Shown here: positions 53,960-62,907 of the stretch, piece after piece
Position numbering within the stretch: the stretch's first letter is position 1
How the letters are laid out: each line of letters opens with the position of its first letter
Assembly: GCF_029945925.1 (NCBI RefSeq)
Contig: NZ_JAQSDN010000033.1
Span: forward strand, 124,001 to 188,000
DNA from: Polaromonas sp.
GTDB taxonomy: Bacteria; Pseudomonadota; Gammaproteobacteria; Burkholderiales; Burkholderiaceae_C
DNA: 64,000 nt
Reading direction: 5' to 3'
Program-made: the position numbers and the translations under genes
Notes under the pieces: model-generated
What the model was told of the DNA's origin: nothing
Databases searched by the model: none
The model's input: only the letters and a program-made list of their open reading frames with translations

Positions 53960-54811
53960 ATGATGGACGTCACCTCCTCCGTGACGGCGGCGCCGGCAGC
54001 GCCCGTCAAGCCCTGGGCGCCGCCGGCCAGCGCGCCGGCGGTCGTTGTGCAGCGCACGCCGGCGCTGGACAGGGCGTTGCCCTTCATCGGCCCGGTGGTG
54101 CTGTTCATCGTCTGGGACCTGGTGGTGCGCCTGGGCTTCATCAAGGCCATCCTGTTGCCGCCACCGCTCGATGCGCTGGGTGCACTGGTCAACGGCCTGG
54201 CGGGCGGCCCCCTGCTCAAGGACTTTGCCGTCACGGTGTGGCGCACGGTGCAGGCCTTCCTGATCGCCGCCGCCGTCGGCATGCCGCTGGGTGTTCTGCT
54301 GGGCAGCTCCGAGAAGGCTTACCGCAGCGTCGAGTTCCTGATCGACTTTTTCCGCTCCACACCGTCGTCGGCGCTGATCCCGTTGTTTCTCATGATCTTC
54401 GGCGTGTCCGACATCAACAAGGTCGCGATTGCGGCTTTTGGCGCGCTGCTGATCGTGGTGTTCAACAGCGCCTACGGCGTGATCAACGCGCGCAAGCAAC
54501 GCGTGATGGCGGCCAGGGTCATGGGCGCGTCGCGTTGGCAGGTGTTCAAGGACGTGTTGATCTGGGAAAGCCTGCAGCCGAGTTTTGTCGGCCTGCGTTC
54601 GGCCGTGTCGATGGCGCTGGTGATCGTGATCGTGGCCGAGATGTTCATTGGCGCCGACAGCGGGCTGGGCAACCGCATCATCAACTCGCAGCAGGTCATG
54701 AACGTGAAGGACATGTATGCGTCGATTCTGGCAGCAGGCGCGCTGGGTTATGCACTGAATATTCTCTTTCTCGTTGTTGAGCGTCGTATTGTTCATTGGA
54801 GTGGAAGGTAG
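53960..54811 (+). CDS. ABC transporter permease (SsuC/TauC type)
   Basis: A 283-residue inner-membrane permease with about six helices. The EAA-type cytoplasmic loop is MAARVMGASRWQVFKDVLIWESLQPSFVGLRSA near 185-215. The frame runs upstream through a family I repeat, but the ATG at 53960 (MMDVTSSVTAAP) gives a natural start, although its ribosome-binding site is weak and repeat-derived. The first about 30 residues are Ala/Pro-rich. It pairs with the SsuA-type binding protein and the ATPase that begins two bases after its stop. Confidence 0.9.
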   Translation: MMDVTSSVTAAPAAPVKPWAPPASAPAVVVQRTPALDRALPFIGPVVLFIVWDLVVRLGFIKAILLPPPLDALGALVNGLAGGPLLKDFAVTVWRTVQAFLIAAAVGMPLGVLLGSSEKAYRSVEFLIDFFRSTPSSALIPLFLMIFGVSDINKVAIAAFGALLIVVFNSAYGVINARKQRVMAARVMGASRWQVFKDVLIWESLQPSFVGLRSAVSMALVIVIVAEMFIGADSGLGNRIINSQQVMNVKDMYASILAAGALGYALNILFLVVERRIVHWSGR

Positions 54812-54813
54812 CC

Positions 54814-55635
54814 ATGTCTGCAGTTCTCAACGCCCCTGTGTTTGCCGATGTGCCCGTTCCCGGGTTCCGGCCCGGCCCAGCCGGCACCCACATCACCATA
54901 CGCGGGCTGACCAAATATTTTGCCGGCTGGCCGCTGTACGAGGACTTCAGCCTAGACATCCCGAAACACAAGATCGTCTCGGTGTTCGGGCCCAACGGCT
55001 GCGGCAAGTCCACGCTGATCAACATGATCGCCGGGCTGGTGCCCATCGACGCCGGTGAAATCCTGTTCGACGGCAAGTCGCTGAAAGACACCAAGATCGG
55101 CTACGTGTTCCAGAACTACCGCGAGGCGATGTTTCCGTGGATGCGCACCATCGACAACATCGCCTACCCGCTCAAGCTCGAAGGCCGGTCCAAGGCCGAA
55201 GTGGACCGGCGCATGGCGGAACTGGTCGCTTCCTTCGACGTGAAGTTCGACCTCAAGCGTTACCCCTACGAACTCTCGGGCGGCCAGCAGCAGACCGCCT
55301 CCATCATGCGGGCACTGGCGAACAACCCCGAGGTGCTGTTCCTCGACGAGCCCTTCTCGGCGCTCGACTTTGAAATGACACTATTCATCCGCGAAAAGCT
55401 GCAGGAAGTGTTCATGCAGACCGGCACCACCATGCTGCTGGTCTCGCACGACCTTGAAGAGGCCGTCTACCTGGCCGACCAGGTGCTGCTGCTGACCAAG
55501 CGGCCCACCCGTGTGGCCGAAATCCTGCCGTATGGCGATGCGCGCCCGCGCACGGTGGAAACGCTGTCCGAGGCCAGCTTCATCGGCACCAAGAAGCGCA
55601 GCCTGGAAATCTTCCAGCGTGAAGTACGGCGTTGA
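54814..55635 (+). CDS. ABC transporter ATP-binding protein (SsuB/TauB type)
   Basis: A 273-residue ATPase that powers the preceding permease. Walker A is FGPNGCGKSTLIN near 65, the Q-loop GYVFQNYREAMFPWM near 103, the ABC signature YELSGGQQQTASIMRAL near 155 and Walker B EVLFLDEPFSALD near 177, with the switch histidine in LLVSHDLEEAV. The ATG at 54814 follows GGAAGG. It completes a three-gene importer. The AtzG-like gene follows 14 bases later. Confidence 0.93.
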   Translation: MSAVLNAPVFADVPVPGFRPGPAGTHITIRGLTKYFAGWPLYEDFSLDIPKHKIVSVFGPNGCGKSTLINMIAGLVPIDAGEILFDGKSLKDTKIGYVFQNYREAMFPWMRTIDNIAYPLKLEGRSKAEVDRRMAELVASFDVKFDLKRYPYELSGGQQQTASIMRALANNPEVLFLDEPFSALDFEMTLFIREKLQEVFMQTGTTMLLVSHDLEEAVYLADQVLLLTKRPTRVAEILPYGDARPRTVETLSEASFIGTKKRSLEIFQREVRR

Positions 55636-55649
55636 ACGGCGGGCCAACC

Positions 55650-55865
55650 ATGAACGACACCCGCATGCTGGCTTACGTTGAAACCACGGCCGCGCTGCTC
55701 AAGCTGCCACTGGATGCGGCGCGTACCCAGCGCGTCGCGCTGAACCTGCAGCGCACGGCCGTGATGGCCGCGCTGCTGGAGGCCGCGCCCCTGGCTGCAC
55801 ACGACGAACTCGCGGAAATATACAGGCCGGCAGCCTTTCCGCCCAATATTGACGGGCGCCAATAG
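55650..55865 (+). CDS. atzG: AtzG-like (DUF4089) small subunit of an amidase
   Basis: A 71-residue protein beginning NDTRMLAYVETTAALLKLPL, matching the DUF4089/AtzG family, which forms a heterotetramer with AtzE and stabilises it; the homologue in oxalurate clusters is HpxY. The ATG at 55650 is used; a TTG at 55632 is in frame but overlaps the ATPase gene. About the last 17 residues (from EIYRPAAFPPN to the stop) are encoded by a family III repeat, so the native C-terminus has changed. It precedes the AtzE gene by two bases. Confidence 0.85.
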   Translation: MNDTRMLAYVETTAALLKLPLDAARTQRVALNLQRTAVMAALLEAAPLAAHDELAEIYRPAAFPPNIDGRQ

Positions 55866-55884
55866 CTATGAAAAATATAGCAAA
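55815..55884 (-). repeat. Family III repeat across the atzG/atzE junction
   Basis: On the minus strand: TTTGCTATATTTTTCATAGC, then TATTGGCGCCCGTCAATATT and GGGCGGAAAGGCTGCC. It carries the atzG stop (TAG at 55863) and the atzE start codon (ATG at 55868). Confidence 0.85.
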
Positions 55885-57340
55885 TGGCGCGGAAGTCATG
55901 GCGGCAGCGGTCGCCTCGGGGGAGGTCAGCGCACGCGAACTGCTGGACGCCAGCCTGGCGCGTATCGCCGCGACCGACGGCCGGGTCAACGCCTTCACCG
56001 ACCAGACGCACGCCCGTGCCCGTGCCGAGGCCGATGCCGTGGATGCGCAGCGGGCGGCGTCGCAGCCGCTCGGTCCGCTGGCCGGCGTGCCCTACGCCGT
56101 CAAAAACCTGTTCGACATCGAAGGGGTGGTGACCCTGGCCGGCTCCAGGGTCAACCGCGGTGATGCGGCGGCCACCGCCGACGCTTTTCTGGTCGGGCAA
56201 ATGAAGGCGGCCGGCGCCGTGCTGGTGGGCGGGCTCAACATGGACGAATACGCCTACGGCTTCACCACCGAGAACACGCATTACGGTCCCTGCCACAACC
56301 CGCACGACCTCACGAGGATTGCCGGCGGTTCGTCGGGTGGCTCCGGTGCCGCAGTCGCGGCCGGCCAGGTGCCGGTGTCGCTCGGGTCGGACACCAACGG
56401 TTCCATCCGTGTGCCGGCCTCGCTGTGCGGCGTCTGGGGCCTCAAGCCCACTTTTGGCCGGCTCTCGCGCCGCGGCAGTTACCCGTTTGTGCACAGCATC
56501 GATCACCTCGGGCCGCTGGCCGACAGTGTGGCCGGCCTGGCGCTGGTCTATGACGCCTTGCAAGGCCCCGACGCCCTGGACCCGGGCTGCCAGGCCCTGC
56601 GCGTGCAGCCGGTCATGCCGCTGATCGGCCGGGGTATCGAAGGCCTGCGCATCGGCGTGCTGGGCGGCTATTTTCACGACAACGCCACGCCGGCCGCACG
56701 CGAGGTGGTGGCGCTGGCCGCCCGCACCCTGGGGGCGCAGACCGCGGTGACCTGGCCGGACGCGGCCCTGGCACGCGCCGCGGCTTTCATCATCACCGCC
56801 AGTGAAGGCGGCAGCCTGCACCTGGACGACCTGCGCACCCGCGCCGATGACTTCGAGCCGTTGTCGGTGGACCGCTTCATCGCCGGCGCCCTGCAGCCGG
56901 TCGACTGGTACCTGCGTGCCCAGCGTTTTCGCCGGGTCTACCGCGACAAGGTCAACGCCCTGTTTCGCGACTGGGATGTGCTGCTCACGGCGGCCACACC
57001 GGTCAGCGCGCCGGTCATCGGCACCGAGTGGCTGGACATCAACGGCGCGCAGCAACCCGCGCGTGCGTCCATGGGGCTGCTGACCCAGCCCATCTCGTTT
57101 GCCGGCTGTCCGGTCGTGACCGCGCCGCTGTGGCCTGCCGGCACCGGCGGCCTGCCGATCGGGGTGCAACTGATCGCCGCGCCGTGGCGCGAAGACCTGG
57201 CTTTCCGCGCGGCCAGGGCCCTCAGCGATGCCGGTGTAGCGCATGTCCGGCCCGCCTTGTGTCATGCCGGGCCTGATCCGGCATCCATGCCTCGCACATC
57301 CGGGTCCACCGCCATGGATTCCGGGTCTAGCCCGGAATGA
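55868..57340 (+). CDS. atzE: AtzE-family amidase (1-carboxybiuret hydrolase catalytic subunit) with repeat-derived ends
   Basis: Amidase-signature enzyme that in the cyanuric acid pathway deaminates 1-carboxybiuret to 1,3-dicarboxyurea together with AtzG. The 490-residue protein has the catalytic triad K79 ([12 protein letters not shown]), S155 ([11 protein letters not shown]) and S179 ([15 protein letters not shown]). The start ATG and first codons (MKNIAN) lie in a family III repeat. The last 26 or so residues, from [15 protein letters not shown] onward, and the stop are encoded by a family II repeat; native homology ends near AGVAHVRPA. Oxalurate-type HpxX is a close relative, so substrate is inferred from AtzF and BiuH nearby. 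Confidence 0.88.
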   Translation: MKNIANGAEVMAAAVASGEVSARELLDASLARIAATDGRVNAFTDQTHARARAEADAVDAQRAASQPLGPLAGVPYAVKNLFDIEGVVTLAGSRVNRGDAAATADAFLVGQMKAAGAVLVGGLNMDEYAYGFTTENTHYGPCHNPHDLTRIAGGSSGGSGAAVAAGQVPVSLGSDTNGSIRVPASLCGVWGLKPTFGRLSRRGSYPFVHSIDHLGPLADSVAGLALVYDALQGPDALDPGCQALRVQPVMPLIGRGIEGLRIGVLGGYFHDNATPAAREVVALAARTLGAQTAVTWPDAALARAAAFIITASEGGSLHLDDLRTRADDFEPLSVDRFIAGALQPVDWYLRAQRFRRVYRDKVNALFRDWDVLLTAATPVSAPVIGTEWLDINGAQQPARASMGLLTQPISFAGCPVVTAPLWPAGTGGLPIGVQLIAAPWREDLAFRAARALSDAGVAHVRPALCHAGPDPASMPRTSGSTAMDSGSSPE

Positions 57341-57342
57341 CA
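57260..57342. repeat. Family II repeat across the atzE/atzH junction
   Basis: Begins TGTCATGCCGGGCCTGATCC and ends GGGTCTAGCCCGGAATGACA, an inverted repeat at its outer ends. The closing AATGACA contains both the atzH start (ATG at 57337) and the atzE stop (TGA at 57338). Confidence 0.88.
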
Positions 57343-57723
57343 GACATGCTCGCCATCAACCTGCCCGATGTCCTGGCCGAAGTCACGGCCCAGTTCCAGC
57401 GTTACGAAAAGGCCCTGACCGGCAACGACGTGGCGGTGCTCGACGAGCTGTTCTGGAACAGCCCGCACACCCTGCGTTACGGCGCGACCGAAAACCTCTA
57501 TGGCTACGACGCGATCCGGGCCTTCCGCGCCGGCCGCCCCGCGCAGGGGCTGGAGCGCACGTTGCTCAAGACCGCCATCACCACCTATGGCCAGGACATG
57601 GCGACCGCCAATGTCGAGTTCCAGCGCGCCGGCAGCGCCAAGGCCGGCCGGCAAAGCCAGACCTGGCTGCGCACGCCCGAGGGCTGGCGTGTGGTGTCTG
57701 CCCATGTGAGCCTGCTTGCATGA
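57337..57723 (+). CDS. atzH: AtzH/HpxZ-like (DUF3225) protein
   Basis: A 128-residue NTF2-like fold protein: [52 protein letters not shown] and a C-terminal [19 protein letters not shown]. The family includes AtzH, reported to decarboxylate 1,3-dicarboxyurea to allophanate, and HpxZ of oxalurate clusters. The ATG at 57337 overlaps the atzE stop and is supplied by the repeat; an in-frame ATG at 57346 is an alternative that gives a similar protein. With AtzE upstream and AtzF in the same cluster the AtzH role is plausible but not proven. Confidence 0.82.
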   Translation: MTDMLAINLPDVLAEVTAQFQRYEKALTGNDVAVLDELFWNSPHTLRYGATENLYGYDAIRAFRAGRPAQGLERTLLKTAITTYGQDMATANVEFQRAGSAKAGRQSQTWLRTPEGWRVVSAHVSLLA

Positions 57724-57778
57724 ATCCTGCTTCCCGTTTTCCGCAGTACTTCTTTAACTTGACCCAAGGAGAGACCCC

Positions 57779-58897
57779 ATGAACACCAGACATTTCAGCC
57801 GCCGCGATTCCCTCAAGTCCCTGGCCGCACTCGGCGCTGCCGGCACGCTGGGCGCTTTCAGCGAACTGGCTTTTGCGCAAAAACCCATTACCGTCGGCGT
57901 GATCTATGTCGGCCCGCGAGACGACTACGGCTACAACCAGGCCCAGGCCCAGGCCGCTGCCGAGCTCAAGAAGATGCCCGGCGTGAAGGTGGTCGAGGAA
58001 GAAAACGTGCCGGAGACGGCCGCCGTCCAGAAAACCATGACCGGCATGGTGGCCCAGGACGGCGCCACGCTGGTCTTCCCCACGTCCTTCGGTTATTTTG
58101 ATCCGCATGTGCTGGCCGTGGCACCCAAGTTTCCGGACGTGCGTTTTGCGCACTGCGGCGGTCTCTGGACCGAGGGCAAACATCCCAAGAATGCGGCCAG
58201 CTACTTCGGCTACATCGAAGAGTGCCAGTACCTCAATGGCGTGATCGCCGGCCACATGACCAAGAGCAACAAGATCGGTTTTGTCGCTGCCAAGCCGATC
58301 CCGCAGGTGCTGCGCAACATCAACGCCTTCACCATGGGCGCGCGCTCGGTCAAGCCCGGCATCACCTGCAACGTGATCTTCACCGGCGACTGGTCCATGG
58401 CCGTCAAGGAGGCCGAGGCCACCAACAGCCTGGCCGACCAGGGCTGCGATGTGTTCACCATGCATGTGGACGGTCCCAAGGTGGTGGTCGAAACGGCCGC
58501 CAAACGCGGCAAGATGGTGTGCGGCTACCACGCCAGCCAGGCCAAGCTCGCGCCCAACGCCTACCTGACGGGTGCCGAGTGGAACTGGCTGACCGCCTAC
58601 ACCACCTTCCTGGACGCCGCACGCAGCGGCAAGCCGCACCCGAATTTCATCCGGGGTGGCCTGAAGGATGGCTACGTGAAAATGTCGGCTTACGGCCCGA
58701 CCGTGACCGATGCCGCCAAAAAGCAGGCCGACAGCGTCAAGGCGCAGATGGTGGCCGGCAGCTTCGACATCTTCAAAGGTCCGCTCAAGGACAACAAGGG
58801 CGGCACCATCGTCCCGGCCGGCAAGGTCTTCAAGCAGACGGATCTCGAGCTCGAGAAGATGAATTACCTGGTTGAAGGAGTGATCGGCTCGGTCTGA
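57779..58897 (+). CDS. BMP-family ABC transporter substrate-binding protein
   Basis: A 372-residue periplasmic protein of the basic membrane protein (BmpA/PnrA) family, which binds nucleosides or purine-like ligands. A twin-arginine signal (HFSRRDSLKSLAALGAAG, cleavage near AFAQ) is followed by ITVGVIYVGPRDDYGYNQAQ, the family opening. SFGYFDPHVLAVAPKFPDVRF near 100 and an Asp/Trp-containing binding region complete it. AGGAG precedes the ATG at 57779. It works with the two permeases and, beyond two amidase genes, the ATPase at 62.9 kb. Ligand unknown; a small N-rich heterocycle would fit. Confidence 0.9.
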   Translation: MNTRHFSRRDSLKSLAALGAAGTLGAFSELAFAQKPITVGVIYVGPRDDYGYNQAQAQAAAELKKMPGVKVVEEENVPETAAVQKTMTGMVAQDGATLVFPTSFGYFDPHVLAVAPKFPDVRFAHCGGLWTEGKHPKNAASYFGYIEECQYLNGVIAGHMTKSNKIGFVAAKPIPQVLRNINAFTMGARSVKPGITCNVIFTGDWSMAVKEAEATNSLADQGCDVFTMHVDGPKVVVETAAKRGKMVCGYHASQAKLAPNAYLTGAEWNWLTAYTTFLDAARSGKPHPNFIRGGLKDGYVKMSAYGPTVTDAAKKQADSVKAQMVAGSFDIFKGPLKDNKGGTIVPAGKVFKQTDLELEKMNYLVEGVIGSV

Positions 58898-58903
58898 CGT
58901 GGC

Positions 58904-58975
58904 TGTCATTGCGGGCCTGACCCGCCATCCATGTTGGCGCGCCAGCGTGGATGCCGGATCAAGTCCGGCATGACA
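58904..58975. repeat. Family II repeat between the BMP protein and its permease
   Basis: TGTCATTGCGGGCCTGACCC at one end and GGATCAAGTCCGGCATGACA at the other. It begins 7 bases after the BMP gene stop and lies in the operon. Confidence 0.88.
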
Positions 58976-58991
58976 AAAGCACTGCATCCCC

Positions 58992-60083
58992 ATGCGCACC
59001 TCCCTCGCCAACTTCCTGCTGCCGGTCGGCGCCATCATCGCTGCGCTGGGCCTGTTCGGCGTGTTCGTCTGGTTCGCCGGCGTGAGCCCGCTGGAGGTCT
59101 GGCTGCTGCTGTTCAAGGGCGCCTTCGGCGACTGGTACTCCTGGCAGAACACCTTGCAGCGCGCTGCGCCGTTGATGCTGACCGCCCTGTGTGTGGCCAT
59201 CCCGGCGCGCGCCGGCCTGACGGTGATCGGCGGCGAGGGCGCGGTGGTGCTGGGCGGCCTGGCCTGCGCCGGCCTGGCGCAGGGCCTGCCGTTGCCGGCC
59301 AACACAGCCGGCACGGTGATGGTCTGCCTGGCCGCCGCTGTGGCCGGCGGGTTGTGGATCACGCTGGCAGGCTGGTTGCGCCAGTACCGCGGCATCAATG
59401 AAACCATCAGCAGCCTGCTGCTGGCTTATGTGGCCATCGGCCTGTTCAAACACCTGGTCGAAGGGCCGCTGCGCGACCCGTCCAGCTTGAACAAGCCCTC
59501 GACCTTCTCGCTGGACGAGGGTTTACGCATCAGCGGCATCGCGGGCTCCGATGTGCACTGGGGCCTGGTGATCGGCGTGCTGGCCTGCCTGGCGACCGGC
59601 TTGTGGATGCGCATGACAGCGTCGGGTTTTGCGCTGCGTGTGGTCGGCGGCAATCCAAGGGCGGCGCAACTGGTCGGCCTGCCGGCTTCGAAGCTGATCC
59701 TGCTGGCTTGTGCGCTCGGCGGCGCCTGCGCCGGGCTGGCCGGCGCCATCGAGGTGGCGGCCGTGCACACCAATGCCAACGCCTCGCTCATCGCCGGTTA
59801 CGGCTACGCCGGCATCCTGGTGGCATTCATCGCGCGCCAGCATCCGGTGGCCATCATCCCGGTGGCCATCCTGTTTGGCGGCTTCGGCGCGGCCGGCAGC
59901 CTGCTACAGCGGCGCCTGGGCCTGCCCGATGCGTCGGTGCTGGTGCTGCAGGGCATTGCTTTTGTGCTGATCCTGGCCAGCGAGGCCCTGCGTGACGTGG
60001 ACTGGAAAGCCCTCCTCGCCCGCATCAACCGCTTCGGTCCGTCCGAGCCGAGTCCGATCCCCTTGCCACAGGACAAGCCATGA
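58992..60083 (+). CDS. BMP-type ABC transporter permease, first subunit
   Basis: A 363-residue membrane permease of the branched-chain/ribose-like (BPD_transp_2) type with about nine to ten helices. Typical blocks are TLQRAAPLMLTALCVAIPARAGLTVIGGEGAVVLGG near 50-85 and the cytoplasmic-loop VVGGNPRAAQLVGLPASKLIL near 215. It follows a family II repeat by 16 bases. Its stop overlaps the start of the second permease (ATGA), so the two are coupled. It forms the channel for the BMP-type importer. Confidence 0.9.
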   Translation: MRTSLANFLLPVGAIIAALGLFGVFVWFAGVSPLEVWLLLFKGAFGDWYSWQNTLQRAAPLMLTALCVAIPARAGLTVIGGEGAVVLGGLACAGLAQGLPLPANTAGTVMVCLAAAVAGGLWITLAGWLRQYRGINETISSLLLAYVAIGLFKHLVEGPLRDPSSLNKPSTFSLDEGLRISGIAGSDVHWGLVIGVLACLATGLWMRMTASGFALRVVGGNPRAAQLVGLPASKLILLACALGGACAGLAGAIEVAAVHTNANASLIAGYGYAGILVAFIARQHPVAIIPVAILFGGFGAAGSLLQRRLGLPDASVLVLQGIAFVLILASEALRDVDWKALLARINRFGPSEPSPIPLPQDKP

Positions 60084-61000
60084 CCGCCGACCAGCTGCTG
60101 ATCTTTTTTGCCGGCATCGTCGGCGGCGCCTTGCGCGTCGGTGCGCCCTTCCTGTTTGTTAGCCTGGGCGAATGCATCACCGAAAAATCCGGTCGCATCA
60201 ACCTGGGTCTGGAAGGCGTGCTGGTGCTGTCGGCTATGGCCGCTTTTGGCGCGTCCTGGCTTTTCGGCTCGGCCTGGGTCGGCGTGCTGGCTGCTGCGGC
60301 CACGGGTGCGCTGCTGGCCACCTTGCACGGTGTGTTGTGTTCGTTGCCGCGCGTCAATGACATCGCCACCGGCATTGCGCTGATGCTGCTGGGCATGGGC
60401 CTGGCGTTTTACCTGGGCAAGCCGCTGATCCAGCCGCAGGCGCCGCAATTGCCGGCCATCGCCCTGGGCAACTGGAGCGATTCGGCGGCCGTTCGCTCGG
60501 CCCTGCAGGTCAACGCGCTGGTGCCCATCGGCATGGCGCTGGCGGTGGCGCTGTGGTGGGCCTTTGCCAATACGCGCGCCGGCTTGCTGGTGCGCATGGC
60601 GGGTGATTCGGCCAACGCCACGCGCGCCCTCGGTTATTCGGTGTCTACCATCCGTATCGCGGCCACCGCCGCGGGCGGCATGGTCGCCGGCCTGGGCGGC
60701 GCCTGCCTCACGCTGTTTTATCCCGGCAGCTGGAACGAAGGCATTTCCAGCGGCCAGGGCCTGATCGCGGTGGCGCTGGTGATCTTCGCGCGCTGGAGCC
60801 CGGTCCGCTGCGTTTATGCCTCGCTGCTGTTCGGCGGCGCCGGCGCCATCGGCCCGGCCCTGCAGTCCATCGGCATCAGCTGGGGCTACCACCTGTTCAA
60901 CATCGTTCCCTATGTGCTGACACTCTTGATCCTGGTCATCACCTGCCGGCCCGGCACGACGGTGAGCGGGAGCCCGGGCGAACTCTCCTCCACACATTGA
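60080..61000 (+). CDS. BMP-type ABC transporter permease, second subunit
   Basis: A 306-residue permease with about eight to nine helices. It opens LLIFFAGIVGGALRVGAPFLFVSLGECITEKSGRINLGLEG, the hallmark of this subunit class, and has RMAGDSANATRALGYSVSTIRIAA near 172-195 as coupling loop. It overlaps the first permease by four bases and is followed after 19 bases by the formamidase-like gene. Assigned to the same importer as the BMP binding protein. Confidence 0.9.
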   Translation: MTADQLLIFFAGIVGGALRVGAPFLFVSLGECITEKSGRINLGLEGVLVLSAMAAFGASWLFGSAWVGVLAAAATGALLATLHGVLCSLPRVNDIATGIALMLLGMGLAFYLGKPLIQPQAPQLPAIALGNWSDSAAVRSALQVNALVPIGMALAVALWWAFANTRAGLLVRMAGDSANATRALGYSVSTIRIAATAAGGMVAGLGGACLTLFYPGSWNEGISSGQGLIAVALVIFARWSPVRCVYASLLFGGAGAIGPALQSIGISWGYHLFNIVPYVLTLLILVITCRPGTTVSGSPGELSSTH

Positions 61001-61019
61001 ACACAAACAGGGAAGCAAC

Positions 61020-62063
61020 ATGACCGGACTCGGTGGACTCAACAAATCGGCCCGTGGCGTGGTCATGGGCCTGGTGCAACTGCAGCTGCCGGTGGTCGAG
61101 ACGCCCGCGCAGCTGGCGGCCCAGACGCAGCGCATCTGCGACATGGTGGGCAAGGCCAGGCGCAACCAGTCCACCATGGACCTGGTGGTGTTCCCGGAGT
61201 ATTCGCTGCACGGCCTGTCGATGGCGACCGACCCCGCCATCATGTGTTCGCTCGACGGCCCCGAAGTGGCGGCCTTCAAGCAGGCCTGCGTGGACAACCG
61301 CATCTGGGGGTGTTTCTCCATCATGGAGGCCAACCCCGGCGGCAACCCGTACAACAGCGGCCTGATCATCGACAACACCGGTGCCATCAGGCTCTACTAC
61401 CGCAAGCTGCACCCGTGGGTGCCGGTCGAGCCCTGGGAGCCGGGCAACCTGGGCATTCCCGTCTGCGACGGCCCGAACGGCAGCAAGCTGGCGCTCATCA
61501 TCTGCCACGACGGCATGTTCCCCGAGATGGCGCGCGAGGCCGCCTACAAGGGCGCCGAAATCATCATCCGCACGGCGGGTTACACCGCACCGATTCGCCA
61601 CAGCTGGAAGATCACCAACCAGGCCAACGCCTTCTGCAACCTGGCGGTCACCGCCAACGTGTGTATGTGCGGCAGCGACGGCACTTTCGATTCCATGGGC
61701 GAGGGCATGTTCTGCAACTTCGACGGCACGGTGCTGGTGGCGGGCAGCGGCCGGCCCGACGAGATCATCACCTGCGAAGTGCGGCCTGATCTCGTGCGTG
61801 AAGCGCGCAGCGGCTGGGGCGTGGAGAACAACCTCTACCAGCTCTACCACCGCGGTTACGTGGCGGTGAAGGGCGGCGCCCAGGACTGCCCCTACACCTA
61901 CATGCACGACATGGCGGCCGGCACCTACAAGCTGCCCTGGAAGGTCGATGTGACCGACGGCAGCAGTTGCGGCTTCGCCCCGCCGACGCGCAGCTACCAT
62001 GGACCGGAGGCACATCCACTGGTGCCCGATTCGGCGGCCTTGCCGGTGAAAAAAATCGCCTGA
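61020..62063 (+). CDS. Formamidase-like nitrilase-superfamily amidase
   Basis: A 347-residue amidase of the nitrilase superfamily, closest in layout to formamidase AmiF and aliphatic amidase AmiE. The catalytic Glu-Lys-Cys triad is E60 (VVFPEYSLHGLS), K129 (YYRKLHPWVPVEP) and C162 (LIICHDGMFPEM). PWEPGNLG near 138-145 is also shared with AmiF. Such enzymes release ammonia from formamide or short amides. Placed between an importer and biuret hydrolase, it may remove an amide group from the imported compound or an intermediate; that substrate is not one I can name. The start ATG at 61020 follows GGAAG. Confidence 0.86.
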   Translation: MTGLGGLNKSARGVVMGLVQLQLPVVETPAQLAAQTQRICDMVGKARRNQSTMDLVVFPEYSLHGLSMATDPAIMCSLDGPEVAAFKQACVDNRIWGCFSIMEANPGGNPYNSGLIIDNTGAIRLYYRKLHPWVPVEPWEPGNLGIPVCDGPNGSKLALIICHDGMFPEMAREAAYKGAEIIIRTAGYTAPIRHSWKITNQANAFCNLAVTANVCMCGSDGTFDSMGEGMFCNFDGTVLVAGSGRPDEIITCEVRPDLVREARSGWGVENNLYQLYHRGYVAVKGGAQDCPYTYMHDMAAGTYKLPWKVDVTDGSSCGFAPPTRSYHGPEAHPLVPDSAALPVKKIA

Positions 62064-62075
62064 AGGCCGGCAACC

Positions 62076-62765
62076 ATGCAACGCTTCATTCAAGCCAACC
62101 CCTACGCCTGGCCCTGGAACGGCAGGCTGCTACCGTCGAACACCGCGCTGGTGGTCATCGACATGCAGACCGACTTCTGCGGTCCCGGCGGCTACGTGGA
62201 CAAGATGGGCTACGACATCTCGCTCACGCGGGCGCCCATCGAACCCCTGAAAAAACTCATGGCGGCGATGCGCCTGGCCGGCTACATGCTGATCCACACG
62301 CGTGAAGGCCACCGGCCCGACCTGTCGGACCTGCCGGCCAACAAACGCTGGCGGTCGCGGCAGATCGGCAGCCAGGGAGTGGGCATCGGCGACGACGGGC
62401 CGATGGGCCGCATCCTGGTGCGCGGCGAGCCGGGCTGGGAAATCATTCCCGAACTGAGCCCGTTGCCCGGGGAAGTTGTGATCGACAAACCCGGCAAGGG
62501 ATCGTTTTGCGCGACCGACCTGGAGCTGATCCTGCGGACCCGAGGCATCGAGAACCTCATCCTCACCGGCATCACCACCGACGTGTGTGTCCACACCACG
62601 ATGCGCGAGGCCAATGACCGCGGCCTTGAATGCCTGTTGTTGTCCGACTGCACGGCGGCCACCGACCCGGGCAACCACGAGGCCGCACTGAAGATGATCA
62701 CCATGCAGGGCGGCGTGTTTGGCGCGCATGCGGTGTCAAAGGCGGTGCTGGAGGCAATCGGATGA
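62076..62765 (+). CDS. biuH: Biuret amidohydrolase (isochorismatase-like cysteine hydrolase)
   Basis: Converts biuret to allophanate and ammonia. The 229-residue protein carries the Asp-Lys-Cys triad of the family: D29 ([14 protein letters not shown]), K138 ([15 protein letters not shown]) and C171 ([19 protein letters not shown]). The whole sequence, including [21 protein letters not shown] near 75-93, closely follows what I recall of Rhizobium BiuH, more so than RutB or other isochorismatases. It starts 12 bases after the amidase stop. Its product is the substrate of the AtzF encoded at the head of the cluster. Confidence 0.88.
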   Translation: MQRFIQANPYAWPWNGRLLPSNTALVVIDMQTDFCGPGGYVDKMGYDISLTRAPIEPLKKLMAAMRLAGYMLIHTREGHRPDLSDLPANKRWRSRQIGSQGVGIGDDGPMGRILVRGEPGWEIIPELSPLPGEVVIDKPGKGSFCATDLELILRTRGIENLILTGITTDVCVHTTMREANDRGLECLLLSDCTAATDPGNHEAALKMITMQGGVFGAHAVSKAVLEAIG

Positions 62766-62775
62766 ACCCCCGTGC

Positions 62776-62864
62776 TGTCATTGCGGGCCCGACCCGCAAT
62801 CCATGTCTTCGCGGCACTCGCCCGGATACGAATACCTGGATGCCGGATCAAGTCCGGCATGACA
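62776..62864. repeat. Family II repeat between biuH and the ATPase gene
   Basis: Begins TGTCATTGCGGGCCCGACCC and ends GGATCAAGTCCGGCATGACA. It lies in the 142-base gap within the operon, 11 bases after biuH. Confidence 0.88.
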
Positions 62865-62907
62865 ACCGCAGGGGTCAGGCCCGCAACCTCGATAGGGAGC
62901 TTATCCA

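Noticed and set aside
57578-59407. A 609-codon minus-strand open frame over the BMP transporter genes
   Set aside because: It runs through several clear plus-strand genes and a repeat and has no recognisable domains.
30824-62864. Family II inverted repeats as a CRISPR array or terminators
   Set aside because: Copies are kilobases apart, not regularly spaced, lack T-runs and lie inside operons, so they are dispersed repeats.
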